64,000 nt of DNA from Epichloe hybrida (taxonomy: Eukaryota; Ascomycota; Sordariomycetes; Hypocreales; Clavicipitaceae). Numbering within the stretch: the stretch's first letter is position 1; each line of letters starts with the position of its first letter. Positions 54,130 through 63,729 of the stretch are shown piece by piece. A model generated the notes under the pieces. The model was not told the origin of the DNA. It saw nothing but the letters and a program-made list of their open reading frames with translations, and ran no database searches. Location: contig JAFEKR010000030.1 in assembly GCA_019022495.1 (NCBI GenBank), forward strand, positions 310,001 to 374,000. Direction: 5' to 3'. A program made the position numbers and the translations under genes.

Positions 54130-55190
54130 AGCCTTTTTAAGAATTATTAATGGATTTTATTATAGGGCTACTACTTATAAAAGACGCAAATTAGACTTAC
54201 AATATAATCTTAGTTATTATGGACTATTTCATAAAATACAGTATTTATATCCTTATTTTAACGCGGATAACTAGTAATAGGTTAGCTACTATATTCCTAG
54301 AGTATGTTTTTAGGGATTATAGCGCCCTAGAAAGTATTATTATAAACCGTGGTTTAACTTTCACTAGCGGGTTTTAGATAACCTTTTGCTATCTTATTAT
54401 AACTAAGTAGTAACTAAGCACTATGTTTTACTTACAAATAGATAGTTAGATAGAATATTTAAACTAAGTTTTAGAGTATTATTTAAGAGCCTTTACTTGC
54501 TTTAATTAGACTAATTAGGCTAATAATCTTTTAATAGTATAGTTTACGTATAATACAAGCGTCTATTTAACTCATAACTATACCCTAGCTAAGGCGCTAT
54601 AAGGCTATAACCCTAGGGGACTATAGCAAGCAGTTACAAACATCCCTATAGTAAACAACTAGGCAAAGACTTATACTACTATACTAAAAGATAAACATGT
54701 AGTAATTAAGTAGCTTCTAAGTAACTTATAGGCCTAGTATATAAAATACTATAATAAGAAGCAGACCCTAATAAAGTTTAAAGTAAGTAACTATGTTTTA
54801 TTATTTATAAAGAATATTAACTTATAGTAACCTAGTAGGAAGCTAAGTATAAAATACCTAGGCCCTTATAAAATTAAAAAGGTAATTAGGACTTATAGTT
54901 TAGCATACTAACTAAAGCTACTACCTAGTACATAACTATATAATGTTTTTAATATTACTAATCTTAAACTATTTATAAGGGATTTAACTAATGTAAAAGA
55001 TATATCCTTACTACAAGAGAATGTTACGGATAATAAGCAGGAGTTTAAAGTTAAAAGAATTATATTATATTATTATAATAGAAGACATTAGAAATACCTA
55101 GTTAAATAGAAGGGCTATAATGCTTTAAAGAACTCTTAGGTAAAGAAAAGAGATTTCGTTATAATAAATATTATTAAGGATTACAAGCGG
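54130..55190 (+). pseudogene. E2 integrase and chromodomain remnant
   Basis: Integrase core LLMDFIIGL...ILVIMDYF is followed by ESIIINRGLTFTS and SQIEYLN-VLEYYLRAF. About 150 codons later YYNRRH-KYLVK-KGYNALKNS matches the core of a chromodomain, which in chromoviruses directs integration to modified histones. Frame broken by TAA/TAG. Confidence 0.8.
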
Positions 55191-57118
55191 CAACTAAGCA
55201 GCTAGTTCGCGGACACAGAGTTATATTTAGTAAAGTTCAGATAGTAGTAGTAATATATAAAAAAATCCAGATAAATTCTTAGAAACCTAACTCGCAGCTA
55301 CTTCGCACTAATTATTCTATTAACACATTACCCGCCTAGCCCCTAGTATTCTTACCTATACTAATAGGGGCAGAGGATTTATCCTTATTATTAAAGAAAT
55401 CCCCCTCCCTATACATATATATATAAAGCTTACTAGGGAGGTCTAGTAGCCTAACATAAGCAGGAAGCGCAGACACGTTAGTAGTAAGCTACTAGTAAGT
55501 TAGTAAAGCTATAAACTAAAGCATAGAAATATATATAAATAGAAGGTTTTATATAATAAAACATAAGCTATTAGAAATATTAATCTAGACTTCTAGATTA
55601 ATAGTATTATTAAGCAGTAATATAGTAACTTATTTATTAGCATTAGCCTTATATATAACTTCTACTATAAGTCACGCCTGCCTTACCTAACTACGCTTAT
55701 TAGCATTTTTAGTAGTTAGGAGTGTATTATAAAGTTTATGTTTTATATATATTAGACACTAGTAGTATATTAGTAGTAACTAAGTTATAAAAACAAGAGA
55801 TATATATATTATTAAGAAAGTATAAATTATCTTTAAGATTACTATAAGCATTAATACACTTAAAGAGCGTATAGTATAACTAGGTAAACTAAGCAGGATA
55901 CTAGTAGTGTGTTAGTATATATATTAGTAGCAAGAAAGGGAGAATAAACCCTAGCATAGTCCTTATTATTATATATATAATAGGCGTATTTTATTAAGTT
56001 ATTTACGTAAGTTAGGAGTAATATATAATAAGATAGTAGTAAAGTTATACTTAGAGAATTAGTATATTAGGTTAGGATAGATTTACCCTTAACAATATAT
56101 TATAGCTTTACACTATTACTATCTTTAGGTATAATAGCCTATATTATAACTTACTATATATAGTAAATATAAGAAATCTTTATTTTACTAGCACTACTAG
56201 CTATAAGTTAGCAAGGTAAGCGCTAGGGGGTAGAGATATTATACTTATATTAAGATTTTTAAAGCTATATACTTCTTACTAGAAGACTTTAAAGGAAATA
56301 TTAAGGAATTCTTCTTATTAAAAAGAGGTAATAGTAGTAAAGTAATAGCTTATATTAAAGATATTATTAACTACTAGTAAGTTAGAGTAATATGCTATAA
56401 GAAACTTATAAGTAAAAGATAAGTAACTAACCTTTTAGTGTTTAAGAGAATTTAGGTGTTTTAGATAAGGGTAAATATAAATAATAAAGTAACGCTATAG
56501 GATATTAGTAATTACTATAAGAGAAGCTATAAAGCTACTAGCTTATAGGTAAGGGTAACTTATAATAATAAGGGAGAATATAGAGGGAAGAAAAGTATAT
56601 AAAAGCAAGGGAAAGTAAGCCTCTTTTATATTAGCCCTAGACCCCTAAGTAATCTACACGCTATATATAGCTAATCTAGGAATTATAATATTTATAGTTA
56701 CAGCCACCACTAGTAAATACGCACGCTAGCTACGAACTCCTAGTAAGATTAACATAACATCCCTAATATTAGATAAGAAGTTATTTATTTTAAATAGCAC
56801 GCGTTACCCTATCCATTTAACCTAATTATAAAATTTAATATAAGTAGCCTATTTACTTAGTACTAATAACTTACTAGATAGAGGTATACATATTAGAGGT
56901 AATAAAGTAGTAAGTATATAGCTAGTTATAATCTAGAGGTTATAAGAAGGATCACCTAGGACCCCATAATATCTATCTTATTATTCAAAGTAGATGCAAT
57001 ACCACGCACTAATAGTACAGCTAGTAACATAGGCATTACTATAGGTTATGCGTAGCATACACACACTAGCTAAGCAGCTCTTTTTAATTAAGGATAATTA
57101 TATATTAGGGGGGCAGTA

Positions 57119-57385
57119 TATTAGGAGCATAGAGGCTAAGGGGCTATAGATAGGATAGTTACATATTAAAGCCCTTAGATAAGCCTTAGGTTTTATAAAT
57201 AACTAAGTAGCTATAAGATAGCTATGTGCACGTAGTAGGGTATTTAGACAAGGACTACCTATAAAAGATATAGGAGGTTAGAGTTTAAGACCTTTATGCA
57301 CCCACCCCTAAGTAGTAGCTCTCTAGCTATAACTAAGAACCTTAGCCTTCACTTTGTTTATATCTCCCCGAACACAGTCGTGACA
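57119..57385 (+). repeat. E2 3' LTR
   Basis: 267 bp. Inner start is RIP-converted (tattaggagcatagagg); the outer 45 bp is unmutated, ending AACACAGTCGTGACA, then the TSD AGATT. Confidence 0.93.
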
Positions 57386-57390
57386 AGATT

Positions 57391-57513
57391 CTAGCTTTTG
57401 ACTTCTTCTTTTCTACACATATAACGTAGCCTAGAATAGATAAATCGATGATAATACTATTCTTCAGGCTCATAACCTTCTTATATTGAATTCAATGCCC
57501 TGTGAAACCAACA
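57391..57513 (+). repeat. C2 3' LTR, right part
   Basis: Continues the LTR interrupted at 49578 and ends CCCTGTGAAACCAACA, largely unmutated. The two parts together are 286 bp against 288 bp in the 5' LTR. Confidence 0.88.
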
Positions 57514-57927
57514 TACTCTTTTCTTATAATATTATTTATAATTATTTAATCTTACTTATTCCTTAGTTCTTTTTTAATTATCCTATTAATATTATATATT
57601 AATAGTTATATTAAAAAGAGAGAGTTTCTAGTATTAAAATAAGTATAATATTAATAAGGCTACGCGCCTCTAATTAGCTAGGTGTGTTATATTACGAATT
57701 TATATATCTAGCCTAACTACGCTATAGTTAGTATTAGTATATATAGCCTCTTTGCTAATAATCTTAATTAAGGCCCCTTTTCCTATAATAAATAATATAC
57801 TCTTTTTACTTCTATTTAATCTCTCTTTTACTTGCTTTAATAAACTAGAATATATAATAATTACGTGCACTTTAGTTTACCCTGAAAAACCCTACGCGTA
57901 GGTCAATAGTATCCTGTAGATCCCACA
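57514..57927 (+). repeat. C1-like 3' end: UTR, purine tract and LTR start
   Basis: The sequence up to 57627 resembles the 3' UTR and purine tract of C2 (ttatattaaaaagagagag), and from about 57628 the start of a related LTR (tattaaaataagtataat). Beyond about 57650 it diverges from the C LTR and its end was not located. Confidence 0.5.
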
Positions 57928-58302
57928 AATATATTGTAATGTATTATATTGTATTGTATTATAATGTATTTTTATATAATAAATAATTATAATAAATCAT
58001 AGAAAATAGATATAAGCATAAGAAAACCCTTAATATATTAAGAAAAAAGCATTCTTTAAAATAGATATAAAAGAACATTACTAAGATATTATATATTTAA
58101 AATAAGCTTACTTTTCTAACTAAGCTAAAACTTTATAGATTTTTAAATAAATAACTAAATTATATATAAAAATAAGGATACTATAATTAGATTACCTAAA
58201 AAAACTTTTATATAATAAATTTATATAGTACCCCACTTTTATTTTTCCCTAATAATACATAGGGTAATACAATACAATACAATATAACAATGCTCTGTTT
58301 GT
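57928..58302. repeat. Possible non-autonomous DNA transposon with ATTGTATTGTATT arrays
   Basis: The left end carries ATTGTATTGTATTATAATG (about 57953-57971). The right end carries the inverted type of array (AATACAATACAATACAAT, about 58266-58283) and finishes CAATGCTCTG, the reverse complement of CAGAGCATTG. Interior is AT-rich and non-coding. No target duplication was recognised. Confidence 0.4.
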
Positions 58303-58481
58303 ACCTAAAATATACTTTTTTCTTAGTATCTTTTCCTTTTATAAGCATTTATATAGCCTTAGTTAAAAAGATATATTATAAATAAGGGGGGTTATAGTAT
58401 TTATATAACTTAAATAAAGTTCTATAAATTTCTATAGATCTTAGCTAATAAAAATGGCTAGCGCGTCTGCTTATATGCATT
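58303..58481. repeat. AT-rich edge of the nest
   Basis: RIP-mutated sequence without recognisable features. Composition returns to normal at about 58455. Confidence 0.4.
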
Positions 58482-58517
58482 TTGCACTCGTGCAAAGTTT
58501 GCAGCAGCTCGTGGATC

Positions 58518-58874
58518 GGGGACATAAATTTCCCACCGGAGCTTTCAAATTTCCCACCGGACTAGCTAAATCAAGTAATGTCTCCACACACATACTTTTA
58601 GTGTAAAAGTACCTCTAAGGTTTTTATTCTCCTACAACGCCTATAGTATTAATAATATATGCCTTCTATGTGCTACTGCTGCTGTAGTAATTAAATAAAT
58701 ACCTTATAAGCGTACTTCTAGCTTTTTATACATATTTTACTAATAAAAAAGGCTTAGTAGCTTACAAAAAACCTTAGAGGTACTTTTACACTAAGAGTGA
58801 GTGTGTGGAGACCCCTCTTGATTTAGCTAGTCCGGTGGGAAATTTGAAAGCTCCGGTGGGAAATTTACGTCCCC
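58518..58874. mobile_element. MITE with long terminal inverted repeats and 9-bp target duplication (MULE-like)
   Basis: Both ends start GGGGAC(A/G)TAAATTTCCC and stay complementary for about 110 bp, with an inner AAATTTCCCACCGGA unit present twice in each arm. The element is flanked by TCGTGGATC (58509-58517 and 58875-58883). Removing it restores the host sequence GCAGCAGC-TCGTGGATC-AGACCC. Long inverted repeats and a 9-bp duplication fit Mutator-like elements. The 357-bp element has no ORF, so it needs a transposase from elsewhere. The centre is AT-rich, possibly RIP-affected. Confidence 0.88.
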
Positions 58875-59004
58875 TCGTGGATCAGACCCTTAACCACTGG
58901 GTGTCATTGACTCGTTGACTCTTTCCTTTACATGCGATCTCTTCATTCCCACTTGACGCGCGGCGGCCACATGATCTTTCCACTTCCTCAACCCTTTGCT
59001 CATC

Positions 59005-60543
59005 ATGGCCCGAACGCGAGCACAGACAGCCTCCCAGAAGGGTCGCAACTCGCAAGAAATTGAAGATTTGCTACATAAAGCGCCCCGTGGCGCTTCCGTA
59101 CGCAGAAGCCCGCCTCTCAAGACGCTTCAGCAACCGCCCGACTTGCCTCCATCAAGTTCTCTCCACAAACTGAAACCGACTACCGAGAATACTCGCGATT
59201 TCTGTTCCGAACCCTCTGAGAAGCGACGCCGACTTTGCAGCCAATCTGCTCCTGAAGAGACCGAGGGTGAGCCTACAACAAGTGACTGCGACCCTATCGA
59301 GTACTGGGCCAAAGAAGGTCATTGGCCACGCAAATATTCAAAGCCCGGTATGGAACATATTGAACGTGCCCTGGCACGGATACGGTCCTCATCGGTTCTC
59401 GGACGTAAGCGGTCGAACTCTGCGACGTCTACGACGCCCAGTGACCAGAGGCCGCGTGAAGAGAAGAGTGCATCCTATAGGGATCCGCGTTACAAGACTC
59501 TGCTTGCAACCAAGGGATGTTTTATGGACGAGTCCAATGACGGCATCACAAACGAGAGCACAGCAACTTACTATGGGTTACTCGCTGCTAACCAAAGCCC
59601 ACCAACCGAAACCCTATTTCGGGACGACCTTTTTCGGCAGACTTGCCGAAGTGTACAGAATCGGAACGAGGCACGAATTTTGCGAGATATCACGCCCATG
59701 ATCGTTCCTTCGGCAGAGCTCCTAGCTATAAATGGTGCTGTCCATCTCGAGTGCTTAATTGAGACAACAAATGAGGGGTGGAATAACTCAATCCCCCTAA
59801 CAGGCACCCGCCCGCAACCAGACTACTCCGTTGGATTCCGCCGAGAGGCATTCACCGACGACCAGCTCACGAAGCTGTCGCCCTTTATTGGCGATTTCCT
59901 TAACGGTGACCTCTCCTTCTTCATGGCCACGTACTACATGTACTTTCCCTTCATAGCCTGTGAGGTAAAGTGTGCCGCCGCCGCGCTGGACGTTGCGGAC
60001 TGCCAGAACGCCCACAGCATGACTCTTGCGGCGCGGGGCATTGTTGAATTGTTCCGACTCGTGAAGCGTGAGGAAGAGGTTAACCGGCAGGTTCTCTCCT
60101 TCTCTATCTCTCACGACCATTGTTCCGTTAGAATATATGGTTACTATCCTGTAATAAAGGGAAAAGAAACCAAGTATTACCGCCACCCAATCCATCAGTT
60201 CCACTTCACGACACTCGGCGGTAGAGAGAAATGGGCAGCCTATCGATTCACCAGGAACGTTTATGACATATGGATGCCAGAACACTTCAAGAAAATCCGC
60301 TCAGCTATTGATCAGTTGCCGACAAAACTGGATTTCGATGTGCCGGCGTTGTCTGATTCAACTTGCCCATCTCAAAGTCTGCAGAGGCATCGTCTGGGAT
60401 CCTTGGAGGCCGGTTCTGCGTTGTCACTGGCGGAGGAGGATCAACAGCAAAGGGAAGGTGGTCAAATGACGACGCCTGATACTTCAGTTTCGAAACCAGC
60501 GCCTGCGAAGCGGAGAAGAAGCCCAGGCAAAAACAAGTCCTAG
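59005..60543 (+). CDS. Fungal DUF7924-like protein with PD-(D/E)XK nuclease-like motif; function unknown
   Basis: Intact single-exon gene for 512 residues. The start is the ATG at 59005 (A at -3, G at +4); the frame is open a little upstream but without an ATG. The N-terminal third (about 1-155) is low-complexity, Ser/Pro/Arg-rich, with a basic EKRRRL cluster at about 73-78. A conserved globular domain covers about 160-440. PDYSVGF (Asp273), CEVKC (Glu320, Lys322) and QNAHSM (Gln334) are spaced as in PD-(D/E)XK nuclease folds. The C-terminus ends in AKRRRSPGKNKS, a likely nuclear-localisation signal. From memory the domain resembles the fungal family DUF7924, common in Pezizomycotina and often multicopy near repeats; no biochemical role is known to me. 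It lies 120 bp from a MITE and 500 bp from the RIP block, yet its codons and composition are normal. Confidence 0.8.
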   Translation: MARTRAQTASQKGRNSQEIEDLLHKAPRGASVRRSPPLKTLQQPPDLPPSSSLHKLKPTTENTRDFCSEPSEKRRRLCSQSAPEETEGEPTTSDCDPIEYWAKEGHWPRKYSKPGMEHIERALARIRSSSVLGRKRSNSATSTTPSDQRPREEKSASYRDPRYKTLLATKGCFMDESNDGITNESTATYYGLLAANQSPPTETLFRDDLFRQTCRSVQNRNEARILRDITPMIVPSAELLAINGAVHLECLIETTNEGWNNSIPLTGTRPQPDYSVGFRREAFTDDQLTKLSPFIGDFLNGDLSFFMATYYMYFPFIACEVKCAAAALDVADCQNAHSMTLAARGIVELFRLVKREEEVNRQVLSFSISHDHCSVRIYGYYPVIKGKETKYYRHPIHQFHFTTLGGREKWAAYRFTRNVYDIWMPEHFKKIRSAIDQLPTKLDFDVPALSDSTCPSQSLQRHRLGSLEAGSALSLAEEDQQQREGGQMTTPDTSVSKPAPAKRRRSPGKNKS

Positions 60544-61917
60544 GACTATGTTCTATTTCAATTTAGTTGTTAATTGTTATACTAGATGAGTATTGCTAGT
60601 AGTTTTTTTTGTTCCTTGAAAATTAGATGCATTGGCCACAACCAATGACCCTCCCCAAAAAAAAAATCAATGTTCTATTTCAATTTCAGATTGGTACGAC
60701 CGAACACCCTATTGGATTAGGTGCTCTCCACAGACCTACCATCCAAGCTTGATGAGCCTGATCTGCCATAGTCTTCACGTGGGTGGCCAACCCTCGCAAC
60801 AATTGAACAGCAGATGATGCAAGAATCAGTACGACGGGACCCATGGTACAGAAGCTCGCTCAGACTATGCAACAAGCTCGGAAAGAAGGCATCGCAGGGG
60901 CAGACGACGACTTTATGCGCCAACCAGACTCTTGGCGGCGCAGCGTCTACCTTGTAATACGCGTCGTCGTGCTACGGTCGGCGGAGCATGGCAGCAACGG
61001 CCCATGAGAGGTTCGTTCGTATGACAAGCATGACCGCGTTACTGTTGGACCGCGTATGTGTTAGCTAGGGTCAGGAATGAGGGCATGGATTGTGTTACAT
61101 GCCAGAATTGACAATTGGCCTGTCGGCTTAGGATGTGGCCTGTCAGTGTCATGGCTATACCAGGTCAGGAATCTCATGACGACAAAGGCCGCCGGCGCGT
61201 TGGTGTTGCCCTCGCACAGATACACATATACAAGAATGTCGGGAATGCCTGGGACTGACAATAGAACGATGATTCCAACCGCACATGGATCCTAGCTCTG
61301 TGTTAACGGTCATAGTGCCACCCACCGCCCAACGCTCAACGCCCAGTCAACTGGCCCTTGAAGTTGATACAATCCGGTAAAATTTGGGCACACAGTTACT
61401 GGTGTCCGCGGAGCCATCAAAACGCGTGTAGGTGTGGTGTGCTGAAAGTGCAGTGAACCGTTTTGTGGCTTCATTTCAGATGCACGCAGTTCTCACTTGT
61501 TCTCACTTCTCAGTCACATGACTGAGTCTGAGCTGAGTCTGGCCTGAGTATGTAATGTAAAAGCGGCGGGTGCGTGACCGTGCGTCACACCCTTGTATTA
61601 TGTAATATCGCTACGATGCCCCATGCCAGTATCAAAGTCCCGACCCCCCTTCTGCCTGCCGCCAGCCAGCTGGTCGGTCGCTGCAGCCCGCCCCCGCACA
61701 ATGCCAGAGGGGCCCAGGTGGGTGCATGCATCCCGGCTGCAGCTTGGACCATCATGCCATGTCATTGGCCCCCCCGGCTAACACCAGAAGATCCCTTTGA
61801 TTGCATCGCCCTCCTTTGACATATTGTGACGAGACAGACTTCCTACGACACAAGACACACGACACACGACGCACGGCACATGGCACATGGCACACGACAC
61901 ACGGACATGCTGCAGTC
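60544..61917. other. Intergenic region between the DUF7924-like gene and the mannosidase
   Basis: 1.37 kb of normal composition with no convincing gene; short open frames lack conserved motifs. It holds an 18-bp direct repeat (ATGTTCTATTTCAATTT near 60548 and 60671) and, between the copies, a CCACAACCAATGACCC...poly-A segment (about 60636-60668) whose complement recurs at 28216-28252. A CA-rich tandem stretch (CACGACA units, about 61850-61905) makes up the likely mannosidase 5' UTR. Confidence 0.6.
61509..61526. promoter_or_regulatory. Near-perfect palindrome CTCAGTCACATGACTGAG
   Basis: Two 8-bp arms around CA, about 390 bp upstream of the mannosidase ATG. It contains a CACATG core and a TGACTGAG half-site, and further gagtctgag repeats follow. 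Such symmetry suits a dimeric regulator. No specific factor can be named. Confidence 0.3.
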
Positions 61918-63729
61918 ATGTTGAGCTGTTTCCAAGGCCCTCCGCCGCGCCGCTACATTGCTCTCGCCCTCTTCCTCCTCCTCGCCATTCTCCTCTGGCA
62001 CGGCTTCGACCCTAGCCGCCTGGCCCTCCGGCCGTCGTGGTCTTCAGCTTCCTCTTCTTCCTGGGCCCACCGCGATATTCTCTATGTTCCCAGCACCACA
62101 GACTGGAGCAAGGCCAAGATTTTCCATCCTCCCAACAACACCGTCCCGTTGCCATCCGGAACCCCTCAGACGCTGCCCCGAATTCAGCACCGAGCCGCCT
62201 CAGAAGGCAAGGATGATGTCGCCAACGCCCGCAAGGAAGCAGTCAGGAAGGCCTTCATCAAGAGCTGGAACGCGTACAAGCACTATGCATGGGGCCAAGA
62301 CGAACTGATGCCTCTCTCTGGCAAGGGCAAGACGACCTTTTCGGGCTGGTCTGCACAACTCGTCGACGCTCTGGATTCATTATGGATCATGGGCCTCAAG
62401 GATGACTTCTACCAGGCCGTCAAGGAAGTTGCCAAGATTAACTGGTCCAAGCACGACGGCAGCATCATCAATGTCTTTGAGGTGACGATTCGCTACCTTG
62501 GCGGACTGCTTGCCGCGTATGATTTGTCTCAGGAGAAGGTGCTTCTGAACAAGGCCATTGAGCTCGGCGACGCTCTGTACATGGCCTTTGACACACCGAA
62601 CCGCCTTCCGACGCATTGGCTCAGCTATAAAAAGGCCCAAGCTGGAGAGACGACGGGTGATCGCAGCATCTCCGGAGCTGCGAGTGGTTCTCTATGCGTG
62701 GAGTTCACCCGTCTAAGCCAGATCACGGGCGATCCCAAATACTACGATGCAACCGAGCGAGTCAAGAGATTCTTCTACGACTACCAGAACCGAACCAAAG
62801 CGCCTGGGCTGTGGCCATGGGACATGGATTTCCTCAATGGCAAGATCGAGGACGATTTCTTCACCTTTGGTGCCGATGCGGATTCCCAGTACGAGTATCT
62901 CCCCAAGATGCATGCTCTGCTTGGCGGCTTGGATCCCCAGTATGTGGAAATGACAACCAGAGCGCTGGATGCTGGTCGAGATCTCTTGCTCTTCAAGCCC
63001 ATGACCCCCAAGGATGACGACATTCTCATGTCAGGCAACATGGATGTCTCTGCCGCGCAGCGAGATCCTGAAGCATCGATGCAGCATCTGACTTGCTTTG
63101 TGGGAGGCATGTATGCTCTCGCTGGCAAGCTGATGGATCGCAAAGACTATGTCGACCTCGCGGTCCGCCTCACTGCCGGTTGCGTGTGGGCTTACGACTC
63201 GTTCGAGACCAACATCATGCCAGAATCAAGCATCTTGCACAAGTGTGAAAAGATGGACGCGCCGTGCCCTTACAATGAGGGGCTGTTCACGGCCATGGGC
63301 GACGCAGCGCTCCCAGGCGGGTTCCTCCAGGCTACCGACACGCAGTACATGTTGCGGCCAGAGGCTATCGAGAGCGTCTTCTACATGTGGCGCGTGACGG
63401 GGGATGCAGTCTGGAGAGATGCAGCATGGCGCATGTGGGAAGCCATTGTCGAGGAGACGGAGACGGAGCTAGCATTTGCGACCGTTGCGGATACAACGAG
63501 ACATGGCAGTCGCAAGCTTGATACCATGGAGGTGAGCATCCCAATTACCCAACACATCCGCAGAAGTGTACGAATGCTGACTGTTCGCGTTGAACCCCTC
63601 TAGACTTTTTGGCTAGCCGAGACCACCAAGTATTTCTATCTTACTTTTGAAGACGAAGGTGTCGTGAGCCTTGACGAGTGGGTGTTCAACACGGAAGCGC
63701 ACCCAGTGAAGCGACCAATTGGTTCCTAA
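61918..63729 (+). CDS. Class I alpha-1,2-mannosidase (GH47)
   Basis: Inverting glycosidase that trims alpha-1,2-mannose from N-glycans in the ER/Golgi, calcium-dependent. Two exons (61918-63531 and 63604-63729) with a 72-bp intron (GTGAGC...CTAG) give 579 residues. An N-terminal signal anchor (residues about 13-27, [15 protein letters not shown]) indicates a type II membrane protein with a short Ser-rich stem. Catalytic residues by family alignment are Glu188 ([11 protein letters not shown]), Asp322 (ADSQYEYL) and Glu482 (LRPEAIES). Thr568 in VFNTEAHP, supplied by exon 2, is the calcium ligand. HLTCFVGG is present, and Cys393 and Cys421 are candidates for the conserved disulfide. The start is the first ATG in frame before the anchor. 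Without splicing the frame stops at the TAG of the intron acceptor, losing [13 protein letters not shown] and the calcium site. Complete and probably functional. Confidence 0.94.

Larger units (their letters stand above)
49579..57385 (+). mobile_element. Element E2: chromovirus-type Ty3/gypsy retrotransposon nested in C2's LTR
   Basis: A 7.81-kb element with 267-bp LTRs at 49579-49845 and 57119-57385, bounded by the target duplication AGATT (49574-49578 and 57386-57390). Plus-strand gag ends in a CYKYSSPRHSLNKYNVVNC zinc-knuckle relic (about 50957-51015). The RT lies about 52030-53240, with [20 protein letters not shown] and YLND for YLDD. The integrase lies about 54130-54620 and a C-terminal chromodomain (KYLVK-KGYNA) about 55080-55190. 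A tail of about 1.93 kb follows before the purine tract AGGGGGGCAG. Same family as E1, opposite strand. Fully RIP-mutated except at the outer ends. Confidence 0.94.
39118..57513 (+). mobile_element. Element C2: Ty1/copia retrotransposon carrying a nested LINE and chromovirus
   Basis: 5' LTR 39118-39405 (288 bp, TGTTGG...TAACA). 3' LTR 49416-49578 continued at 57391-57513 after the E2 insertion. Internal start ctaattagtagttacc matches B. Gag about 44102-45540 with zinc knuckle near 45430-45470, integrase about 46350-46690, RT about 47440-48010, RNase H about 48420-48680; purine tract AAAAGAGAGAGG before the 3' LTR. Without the LINE and E2 it is about 6.7 kb. Flanks (ggttt and tactc) do not match, so a target duplication is not seen. 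Frames are broken throughout. Confidence 0.82.
3786..58480. other. RIP-mutated transposon nest
   Basis: About 55 kb of AT-rich DNA is dominated by TA steps (ctataa, ttatag, tagta). Transposon reading frames are interrupted almost exclusively by TAA and TAG where the families have CAA, CAG or TGG codons, and the RT catalytic YLDD reads YLND in E2. This is the expected result of RIP acting on both strands of duplicated DNA. No intact host gene lies inside. The only stretches of ordinary composition are LTR ends and the island at 11650-12345. Confidence 0.93.

Noticed and set aside
58890..59312. Minus-strand ORFs overlapping the start of the DUF7924-like gene
   Set aside because: Antisense shadows of the real plus-strand gene, with no domains of their own.
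59267..60469. Alternative-frame ORFs within the DUF7924-like gene
   Set aside because: They overlap a long intact frame with conserved motifs and normal codon use.
60632..61819. Several 60-80 codon ORFs in the intergenic region
   Set aside because: Overlapping on both strands, low-complexity or without motifs; GC-rich intergenic DNA yields such frames by chance.
61801..61917. Upstream extension of the mannosidase frame
   Set aside because: No ATG in frame before 61918, and the extension translates the CA-rich tandem repeat; the signal anchor follows directly after the ATG at 61918.
62380..63143. Antisense ORFs inside the mannosidase gene
   Set aside because: Shadows of the sense coding frame; no features.
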